Part shown: positions 24,825-31,146 of the stretch, one piece after another
Position numbering within the stretch: position 1 is the stretch's first letter
Layout: the number at the start of each line of letters is the position of its first letter
Program-made: the position numbers and the translations under genes
Assembly (NCBI RefSeq): GCF_023370775.1
Contig: NZ_JAMCCQ010000001.1
Span: 868,001-932,000, forward strand
Length of the DNA stretch: 64,000 nucleotides
Direction: 5' to 3'
DNA from: Marivita sp. GX14005
GTDB taxonomy: Bacteria; Pseudomonadota; Alphaproteobacteria; Rhodobacterales; Rhodobacteraceae
Notes under the pieces: model-generated
What the model saw: the letters and a program-made list of their open reading frames with translations, nothing else
The model's database searches: none
What the model was told of the DNA's origin: nothing

Positions 24825-25829
24825 GTGCGTGCGACAGGCTTTCTAAACGAGAAACAGCTGGTTCGGGACTATTACGACGCGTTGACCGCAGGGCCGTCAG
24901 CAGACCCTAGCGAGAGTCTCGCGCGCTATTGTGCGCCCGATCTGATCTGGCGCGGCTATCACCCTGTCGGGCTGCTAACCGGGCCGGACGCGGTGGCCAA
25001 CGGTTTCTGGAAACCTCTGCACGGCGCGATGACCGCGCTTCGGCGGCGCACCGATCTGTTCTTCGCCGGGCGCAACCACAACGCAAAGGACGGCGCCGTC
25101 TGGGTTGCTTCGATGGGGCATTTGATGGGGCTCTTCGACGCGCCGCTCTGGGGCATCCGTCCGACCGGCAAGATTGCCATGCTGCGCTACGGCGCGTTTC
25201 ACAAGGTCGAGAATGGCAAGATCGCCGAAGAGGCGATGTTCTTCGATTTGCCGCATTTGATGACGCAGGCCGGGCAGAACCCGTTCCCGCCCCAGACCGG
25301 CGCGCACGTGGTGCAACCCGGTCCGGTGACGCATGACGGTCTGCTCTATCAGGATGCCCCCCGCCAGGAGGGCGCGGCGACGCTGGCGGCGATCAATGCA
25401 ATGGTGGGCGATCTTGGCGAATGGAAGCTGGGTCTGCCGCTGGTCGATGAATTGCGGCGCACCTGGCATGAGGACATGATCTGGTGGGGCCCCGCCGGGA
25501 TCGGCGCGAGCTACACGATCCCCCGATATGCCGAGCAACATTCCGCACCATTCCGCGCCAGCTTCACCAATCGCAGCAGGACAGGCCATATCTGCCGCAT
25601 GGCCGAAGGGCATTACGGCGGCTTCTTCGGATGGCCGAACTTCACCGCTGAACATCTTGGCGGGTTCATGGGCATGCCGGCCACCAGGGGCCCGGTCGAG
25701 TTTCGCGTGATCGATTTCTATCGCAGGCGTGGTGACAAGCTGGCCGAAAACTGGGTGTTCATCGATCTGCTGCATGTCTGGAACTCGCAGGGCGTGGATA
25801 TCCTGGCGCGCAGCACCGCAATAGGCTGA
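24825..25829 (+). CDS. Tandem SnoaL/NTF2-like protein 1
   Basis: 334 residues made of two NTF2-like (SnoaL, ester-cyclase style) halves, about 8-150 and 180-325. Each half shows the long N-terminal helix followed by the curved sheet with repeated aromatic signatures: LIWRGYHPVG and MIWWGPAGIG; VENGKIAEEAMFFDLPHLM and KLAENWVFIDLLHVW. SnoaL domains bind or transform small hydrophobic molecules, but this tandem type has no assigned reaction. The start is GTG 24825; no other in-frame start keeps the first helix. It is first of several cluster genes on the plus strand, with two related genes nearby. Confidence 0.78.
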   Translation: MRATGFLNEKQLVRDYYDALTAGPSADPSESLARYCAPDLIWRGYHPVGLLTGPDAVANGFWKPLHGAMTALRRRTDLFFAGRNHNAKDGAVWVASMGHLMGLFDAPLWGIRPTGKIAMLRYGAFHKVENGKIAEEAMFFDLPHLMTQAGQNPFPPQTGAHVVQPGPVTHDGLLYQDAPRQEGAATLAAINAMVGDLGEWKLGLPLVDELRRTWHEDMIWWGPAGIGASYTIPRYAEQHSAPFRASFTNRSRTGHICRMAEGHYGGFFGWPNFTAEHLGGFMGMPATRGPVEFRVIDFYRRRGDKLAENWVFIDLLHVWNSQGVDILARSTAIG

Positions 25830-25909
25830 GGTGCCGCGGCGCATCGCTTTCCTTTTGCCCGGCCATTTGCGAAACTTTACCCCCGGTTCAACGCAAGAGA
25901 GGCACGGAC

Positions 25910-26176
25910 ATGTTCGCATTGGGGCGATTGATGCTCGTCGGATTCCTGGCTCTGAGCGTGGTCTACGTGTGCCTCATGCTCTATTCGCGCGCTGCCCGAC
26001 GCGAAGCGCTGGAGGCGGAGTGGGAGGAGGAAATCGGCCAGGGAAATCGAGACACCTATGTCGAAAGCGGTATGCGCGAATACGACAAGTCGCTGCGCCG
26101 CAAGCTGCTTCTGGGGGTGTATGTCGTTCCTTTCGCGCTTATGTGTGCGATCGTCTATTTCACCAATTTTCACTGA
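25910..26176 (+). CDS. Small two-helix membrane protein next to DUF1523 gene
   Basis: 88 residues. Helix 1 spans about residues 5-25 and helix 2 about 67-85, joined by a highly charged segment (REALEAEWEEEIGQGNRDTY). I do not recognise a named family, but the arrangement with the DUF1523 gene 12 bases downstream looks like a fixed pair. The ATG at 25910 has AGAGAGG upstream. The stop overlaps the ribosome site of the next gene (AAAGGG), so the two are probably translated together. Confidence 0.75.
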   Translation: MFALGRLMLVGFLALSVVYVCLMLYSRAARREALEAEWEEEIGQGNRDTYVESGMREYDKSLRRKLLLGVYVVPFALMCAIVYFTNFH

Positions 26177-26188
26177 AAGGGTTAGGCT

Positions 26189-26833
26189 TTGGGTTACATC
26201 AAATGGGCGTTCATCCTGACCTTCTGGATCGTGCTTGCGGCGTTACTGCATTACACGCTGCCGCAGCACGATATCGTGCGCATCACCGATTCCTATGAAC
26301 GCCGCATCGATCCGGGCGCCAACAGCCTTTTTTGGGCGAGCCCGGAAACGGACAAGGACGGTGCCGTCATCAATCGCGATGTCTTTTTTATCCAGACCCG
26401 CCGGGCCGGCGGCGATGTCATGGTTTATCGCAACGAGGATACCGGCTGGGGCTGGCCGCCCTATTTCAAGTTCGATACCGCCAATCTGCAGGCCGAGGCC
26501 GTCGATCTGCGCAGCACGGCGGAAAACCCGCAATGGGTCGCGATCAAGCATTACGGCTGGCGCAACGAATTCCTGTCGATCTTTCCCAACGCGATCAGCA
26601 TGCGCCCGGTCGCTGGCCCGGATGTGCGCATCATTCCATGGACGACGATCATCGTCCTGATCCTTCTTATCGCGGCCTTCTGGGCGATCTATGTCCGCTG
26701 GCGCCGCTTCCGCCGGGCGCGGATCGATCCGGTTCTCACCGATGTCGGCCAGGGGTTCGAATCCGTGGGTGATGATATCGCGCTCAAGCGCGGGCGGCTC
26801 CGCCGCTGGTGGCACCGCCGAAAGAGCGGATAG
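26189..26833 (+). CDS. DUF1523 family membrane protein
   Basis: 214 residues. An N-terminal helix (about 4-23) and a C-terminal helix (about 151-172, IIPWTTIIVLILLIAAFWAIYV) bracket a periplasmic domain with YERRIDPGANSLFW, MVYRNEDTGWGWPPYFKFDTANL and WVAIKHYGWRNEFLSIFPNA, the hallmark of DUF1523, found mainly in Rhodobacterales and of unknown function. The TTG at 26189 is chosen because AAAGGG lies 7 bases upstream and the next in-frame ATG would remove the first helix. It pairs with the small membrane gene before it. Confidence 0.8.
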   Translation: MGYIKWAFILTFWIVLAALLHYTLPQHDIVRITDSYERRIDPGANSLFWASPETDKDGAVINRDVFFIQTRRAGGDVMVYRNEDTGWGWPPYFKFDTANLQAEAVDLRSTAENPQWVAIKHYGWRNEFLSIFPNAISMRPVAGPDVRIIPWTTIIVLILLIAAFWAIYVRWRRFRRARIDPVLTDVGQGFESVGDDIALKRGRLRRWWHRRKSG

Positions 26834-26874
26834 CGCGAGGGCTTGCCAACACGCACCGCTTGACCCCAAAGTCG

Positions 26875-26888
26875 TGCAAACGCATGCA
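26875..26888. promoter_or_regulatory. Possible LacI-family operator
   Basis: TGCAAACGCATGCA resembles the LacI/GalR-type half-site TGCAAACG with an imperfect second half (two mismatches from full symmetry). It lies just before the AAAGGAG of the SnoaL 2 gene, 10 bases downstream of a TTGACC -35-like hexamer (26860-26865), and the LacI-type gene is second in the same unit. This fits autoregulation, but the site was found by eye only. Confidence 0.35.
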
Positions 26889-26900
26889 AAGGAGATTGTC

Positions 26901-27425
26901 ATGACCGGAGCGCGACCCGAACAGGCTCTCCTGAGCCGCGACACCGATCTGTCCAAGACCGATGAGACGCGCCGGGTGATCGAAAGCATGGTCGACGGAC
27001 TGAACGATCACCGCATCGCCGATATCGGAGAGTTCTTTGCTGAGGGTTTTCGCTGGATGGGCAATACCGGCTGCGGCACCAAGACCGGCCTGCGCGAATT
27101 CCAGGACAATTGGCAAAAGCCGTTTCAGGCGGCCTTTTCGGACAAGGTCTGCATCGATGAGGCACGGCTCTATATGGGCGAATGGGCTGCCGCCTTCGGG
27201 CGGCAGGAGGCGGTGCATTCCGGCCCGTTCATGGGCGTGGCCCCGACCGGCAAGAGGGTCGAGATCCGATACATGGATTTCTGGAAAGTCGTCGATGGCA
27301 AGATCGTCGACAATTACGTGATGGTCGATTTTCCGCATGTCCTGGCGCAGCTGGGTGTCGACGTGTTCAAAGGCGAGGGCTGGGAAGCCTTCGACCGGGG
27401 GGAGAAAACCCCGCCCGCGCCGTGA
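26901..27425 (+). CDS. SnoaL/NTF2-like protein 2 (ester-cyclase style)
   Basis: 174 residues with one NTF2-like domain: ETRRVIESMVDGLNDHRIADIGEFFAEGFRWMG, then LREFQDNWQKPFQAAF and RVEIRYMDFWKVVDGKIVDNYVMVDFPHVLAQLGVD. These are SnoaL-like polyketide-cyclase family signatures, without a demonstrated reaction for this subgroup. Strong AAAGGAG 6 bases upstream of the ATG. The stop overlaps the start of the LacI-type regulator (GTGA), so enzyme and regulator are translationally coupled, implying that the regulator controls this pathway. Confidence 0.82.
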   Translation: MTGARPEQALLSRDTDLSKTDETRRVIESMVDGLNDHRIADIGEFFAEGFRWMGNTGCGTKTGLREFQDNWQKPFQAAFSDKVCIDEARLYMGEWAAAFGRQEAVHSGPFMGVAPTGKRVEIRYMDFWKVVDGKIVDNYVMVDFPHVLAQLGVDVFKGEGWEAFDRGEKTPPAP

Positions 27426-28414
27426 CCGGCAAGGTCACATCGCTCGACGTTGCCAAACGTGCCGGCGTGAGCCGGTCCGCCGTAAGCCGTGTATTCACGC
27501 CCGGCGCATCGGTCAGCGCCAAGACTGCCGCCAAGGTTCGCGAAGCCGCCGAGGCGCTGGGTTATCGCCCGAACGCGCTCGCCCGCGCAATGCTGACCGG
27601 GCGCAGCAAGATCATCGGTCTGGTGGTCGCCTATCTCGACAATCATTTCTACCCGACGATCCTCGAATTGCTGTCCTGCGCGCTGGAGCGCGAGGGATAT
27701 CATGTGCTGGTCTTCATGGCCGGGCGGGATTCCGAAGATGTCGATACCGTTGTCGAGCAGATTCTCGATTATCAGGTCGATGGACTCGTTCTGGGCTCGG
27801 TTGGGCTGCGCTCGGATCTCGCGGAGCGGTGCCGCGCTTCGGGGGTGCCCGTAGTGCTTTTCAACCGCCGGATCGAGGCAGACGGTCAACTCGCCGTCGT
27901 TTCCGACTCTCATGCCGGCGGCCGGATGGCGGCCGAGCATCTGATCGGCATCGGCTGTGCACGCATCGGGCATATCGCCGGATGGGACGGCGCGAGCACG
28001 CAAAAAGACCGGGAGGCCGGTTTCCTGGAGGGGCTGGAAAACGCCGGAATGCGGCTTTTCGCGCGCGAGGTCGGCGATTTTCGCTTCGCGCGTGCCAAGG
28101 AGGCTGCGCGGCGCATGTTCCGACAAACCCCTCGTCCCGATGGAGTGTTCGTCGCAAACGACTACATGGCCTTCGGCGTGATCGACGTTCTGCGCGCCGA
28201 GTTGGGCCTGAGCGTGCCCGGCGATGTGGCGGTGATCGGCTTTGACGACGTGCCAAGCGCGGCATGGCCGGCCTACGCCCTCACCACGATTAGGCAAGAC
28301 CCGGAAGCCATGGTCGCCGCGACCGTGTCTGCGCTCGTGACCGAAATCGGCGGCGGTATCGCGCACCCGCCCGATCCGCTGCCCGTCACGCTGGTCCGGC
28401 GCAGGACCGCTTGA
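27422..28414 (+). CDS. LacI-family transcriptional regulator
   Basis: 330 residues. N-terminal helix-turn-helix and hinge (TSLDVAKRAGVSRSAVSRVFTPG ... AAEALGYRPNALARAM) followed by a periplasmic-binding-protein-like effector domain of the type-1 fold (IIGLVVAYLDNHFYPTIL, VDGLVLGS, RIGHIAGWDGASTQKDREAGF, DVAVIGFDDVPSA). The GTG at 27422 overlaps the SnoaL 2 stop. The inducer is probably a sugar or sugar-derived small molecule by family habit; no transporter is adjacent to confirm it. It ends two bases before the convergent SnoaL 3 gene. Confidence 0.92.
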   Translation: MTGKVTSLDVAKRAGVSRSAVSRVFTPGASVSAKTAAKVREAAEALGYRPNALARAMLTGRSKIIGLVVAYLDNHFYPTILELLSCALEREGYHVLVFMAGRDSEDVDTVVEQILDYQVDGLVLGSVGLRSDLAERCRASGVPVVLFNRRIEADGQLAVVSDSHAGGRMAAEHLIGIGCARIGHIAGWDGASTQKDREAGFLEGLENAGMRLFAREVGDFRFARAKEAARRMFRQTPRPDGVFVANDYMAFGVIDVLRAELGLSVPGDVAVIGFDDVPSAAWPAYALTTIRQDPEAMVAATVSALVTEIGGGIAHPPDPLPVTLVRRRTA

Positions 28415-28416
28415 CG

Positions 28417-29400
28417 CTAGACGCGGCCCGTCGCCAGGAGGATCTGCTTCCAGATCGCCGTCTCGTCGATCAGCGTCCATTCCCGGCGCAGCCCGCGCGG
28501 GCCGAATTCCGCATGGGTGATCCCTATGATATAAACCTCCGCCCCGCTCGGCGTGCCGAACATGCCCCAGCCGGCATGTTTGCCCAGCATCGACCACCGC
28601 ACCGCCGCGCGCGGCGGCGATAGCGGCTCGTTCATGCCCATCACGTGATCGATCTCGAAGGTCGCATCGGGGAACGCCGCGTGCAGCGCCATCCAGAACC
28701 TGTCCGCGCCGTCATGCCCATTGGCATCGACATGCCCTGGATAGGCAAGTTCGGCGGCGCGGTCGTAATGCGCAGGAATGCAGGAAAATTCCGCCTGCGC
28801 GATGCGAGTCAGAAGTTCCGCAAGCTGATAGCCCCAGGAATTGTCATGGCCCCAGCCGCGATAGGGACCAGGCATGTCGGTCGCCGGTGTCATCGGCTTG
28901 ACGCAATGCTCCGGCCCGCCCTCGCGCGCGATGAGCGCACGGGTCCAATCCTCCGGCTGCTGCCCCATCTGGCGCACGATCGCACCCTGATCGCGTACCA
29001 GCCATTCATCATGCACCCCGTTCGCCGCGCACCAGCAATCCGCGAGGATGCGGTAAGCCAGCCTGCGACCCGTCGGCGCGCCATACATGCCCGCGCCCTC
29101 ATGCGTGGCGGTGCAGTAGAGCCGGTGCGAAGAGAGGAAGCTGCCCTCCCCGGTCTGGCACCAGATCACATCCTCGCCCAGAAGTTCGCGGTCGGGAAAC
29201 TCGGCCAGCGTCGCCTTGGTGGCGGCGATGATCCCGGCATTGCCCTTGATGACCGAGGCGGGCGAGCGCACGACAAGGTCCGGCCCGTAATAGCGCAGCA
29301 AGGTGTCGATGCCGCGATCTTCCCAGATGTCCTTGGTGATCCCCAGAACGAAATCAGGCGCATCCGCCCAGCGGTCATCGAAATCCGGCATGAAGGGCAT
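28417..29400 (-). CDS. Tandem SnoaL/NTF2-like protein 3, last gene of the soe operon
   Basis: 327 residues, again two NTF2-like halves (about 10-150 and 180-322), with VLGITKDIWEDRGIDTLLRYYGPDLVVRSPASVIKG in the first and TFEIDHVMGMNEPLSPPRAAVRWSMLGKHAGWGMFG in the second. It has the same overall plan as SnoaL 1 at 24825 but is clearly diverged from it. It starts three bases after the soeC stop, so it should be in the sulfite dehydrogenase transcript. The reaction is unknown. A role in handling a sulfonate-derived or organic substrate upstream of sulfite release is possible but unproven. Confidence 0.8.
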   Translation of the reverse strand: MPFMPDFDDRWADAPDFVLGITKDIWEDRGIDTLLRYYGPDLVVRSPASVIKGNAGIIAATKATLAEFPDRELLGEDVIWCQTGEGSFLSSHRLYCTATHEGAGMYGAPTGRRLAYRILADCWCAANGVHDEWLVRDQGAIVRQMGQQPEDWTRALIAREGGPEHCVKPMTPATDMPGPYRGWGHDNSWGYQLAELLTRIAQAEFSCIPAHYDRAAELAYPGHVDANGHDGADRFWMALHAAFPDATFEIDHVMGMNEPLSPPRAAVRWSMLGKHAGWGMFGTPSGAEVYIIGITHAEFGPRGLRREWTLIDETAIWKQILLATGRV

Positions 29401-29403
29401 CTG

Positions 29404-30276
29404 TCAGCGCATCCCGTAGTAAAGGCCGACGACATGCTCGGCTTCGGCGAAAAAAAGCCAGCGCGAAGCCAGCACACCGGCGGCATGGCTCAGCAAGGCC
29501 AGTATGCCGAAGATATGCGGAAAGGGCAGCAACAACAACAGGATCGGCAGGACGATCATCAGCCCGAACGCGATCAGCCGCAGTTTCTGCGCATGGCGGC
29601 GGCCGACGACATGGACCATTTCATCGAGCAGGTAATTGGTGCCGGTATGCGGCGGCTCGAAGGAGCGCACCGTGCCCATCGGCCCGAGCCCGGTGGCGGT
29701 TTCCATCGTGGTGCCGCTTTGCACCAGACGCGTATCGCCCACGACCCACCAGCCAAGCTGCACCGCCCCGGCAAGTGCGAGCAACCATATCGCGATCGTC
29801 ACCCGCCCTGACAGAAGCGCGCCGCCGGCCAGCGACAGCGCGATGAAGAGCACCGGCGTCAGCCACATGTTCCAGCGTGGCACAGTCTTCATCTGGGTAT
29901 AGATCATCGACGTGGTCAGCACCGTCAGCATCGCCAATGCAGCCCCGAGCCAGCCGAGGATCGTCCAGTTCGCGTCGAAGAACACCAGTCCCAGCCCGTA
30001 GAGCGCCATCACAACCAACGCGGCGACGGAGGCCCAGGCTTCACGGCTGAGCCAGCTGCTGCGCCATTGCGTGAACGCCTTGATCGCGCGTTCCGGGCGG
30101 CCGAGATGGAAGGTCGATGAGACAAGCCCCCCGACCGCCAGAACATAGGCGATGACGAAAAAGGTGAACGCGACCCAGCCTGTCGGCGGATCGGGATCGA
30201 TACCAAGCCAGAAGAGCAGCCCAAGGCCGAGGCCCGAAAACGTGCTGAAGGCGATGATGGACGGGGCCGGATGCAT
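29404..30276 (-). CDS. soeC: Sulfite dehydrogenase membrane anchor SoeC (DmsC/NrfD type)
   Basis: 290-residue membrane protein with eight or nine helices, starting HPAPSIIAFSTFSGLGLGLLFWLG and containing the DmsC-like STFHLGRPERAIKAFTQWRSSWLSREAW. It anchors the molybdoenzyme and passes electrons to quinone. Its ATG overlaps the soeB stop by one base (TGATG). The family includes DMSO reductase anchors, but with the SoeA subunit lacking a Tat signal the sulfite-oxidising SoeABC assignment is favoured. Confidence 0.85.
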   Translation of the reverse strand: MHPAPSIIAFSTFSGLGLGLLFWLGIDPDPPTGWVAFTFFVIAYVLAVGGLVSSTFHLGRPERAIKAFTQWRSSWLSREAWASVAALVVMALYGLGLVFFDANWTILGWLGAALAMLTVLTTSMIYTQMKTVPRWNMWLTPVLFIALSLAGGALLSGRVTIAIWLLALAGAVQLGWWVVGDTRLVQSGTTMETATGLGPMGTVRSFEPPHTGTNYLLDEMVHVVGRRHAQKLRLIAFGLMIVLPILLLLLPFPHIFGILALLSHAAGVLASRWLFFAEAEHVVGLYYGMR

Positions 30277-31079
30277 CAGCGTTCCCCGCGTTTGTCGCGG
30301 CGCGGCTCGGATGGCCGGTTTGCCGGCCCCGGAAGACGCTCCAGCGTCCGGTCGAGCCAGCCGAGAAAGCCCTTGGCATCTTCGGCCACTGGGGCAAGCA
30401 GCGGTGCGAGGATGTCGGTCTCCTGATCGAGCCGATCCTTCGGGCGCGGCGGCAGATATTTATTGACGGGCTTTGTGCCCTGCTCAGGCATCAGATCCAT
30501 CCCGCCACGCTCGGCGACGAGGCGGCTCACATCGCTCCGAGGATCGCCCAGATCGCCGAAATGCCGCGCACCGGCCGGGCAGGTGCGCACGCAGGCCGGG
30601 GTGCGGTCGATCTCGGGAAGGTTCTCGTTATAGATGCGATCGACGCAGAGCGTGCATTTCTTCATGACGCCTTCCGCCCGGTCCATCTCCCGCGCGCCAT
30701 AAGGGCAGGCCCAGGCGCATAGGCCGCAGCCGATGCAATCGGTTTCGTTCACCAGCACAATCCCGTCCTCGGTGCGCTTGTAGCTGGCACCGGTAGGGCA
30801 GACGGTGACGCAGGGCGCATCCTCGCAATGCAGGCAGGATTTCGGAAAGTGCACCAGCTGCGCCGGTCCGGTTTCGGGCTGCACCTCGTAGGAATGGATG
30901 CGGTTGAGAAAGGTGCCGGACGGCTCTGCGCCGTAGGGATCCTGATCGCTGAGCGGGGCGCCGTAATGCTCGGTGTTCCAGCCCTTGCAGGCGATGACGC
31001 AAGCATGGCAGCCGACGCAGGTGTCGAGATCGATCACCAACCCGAGCTTGCGTTCGGTGCTTTCGGGAAGCTGGGTCAT
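30276..31079 (-). CDS. soeB: Sulfite dehydrogenase iron-sulfur subunit SoeB
   Basis: 267 residues. Four 4Fe-4S cluster motifs in DmsB order: CVGCHACVIACKGWN, CLHCEDAPCVTVCPTGA, CIGCGLCAWACPYGAREMDR and a later CTLCVDRI...PACVRTCPAGA. A proline-rich C-terminal tail of about 70 residues follows. The protein transfers electrons from the molybdenum subunit to the membrane anchor. AGGAGG precedes its ATG. It is separated from soeA by 67 bases that contain an intergenic repeat-like element. Confidence 0.9.
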   Translation of the reverse strand: MTQLPESTERKLGLVIDLDTCVGCHACVIACKGWNTEHYGAPLSDQDPYGAEPSGTFLNRIHSYEVQPETGPAQLVHFPKSCLHCEDAPCVTVCPTGASYKRTEDGIVLVNETDCIGCGLCAWACPYGAREMDRAEGVMKKCTLCVDRIYNENLPEIDRTPACVRTCPAGARHFGDLGDPRSDVSRLVAERGGMDLMPEQGTKPVNKYLPPRPKDRLDQETDILAPLLAPVAEDAKGFLGWLDRTLERLPGPANRPSEPRRDKRGER

Positions 31080-31112
31080 GAAGTGCCTCCTGCGGTGCCT
31101 GTGGCAGCGTTG

Positions 31113-31140
31113 CAGATGAGTATTTGGAAAGAGAAGAAAC
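31113..31140 (+). repeat. GAGTATTTGG-AAAGA-type intergenic element (copy 2)
   Basis: GATGAGTATTTGGAAAGAG followed by AAGAAACGG, in the soeA-soeB gap but reading against the operon. It shares the GAGxTATTT...AAAGAA pattern with 15452-15476 in the glcD-glcE gap. Both are inside operons. The function is unknown. Confidence 0.35.
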
Positions 31141-31146
31141 GGACAA

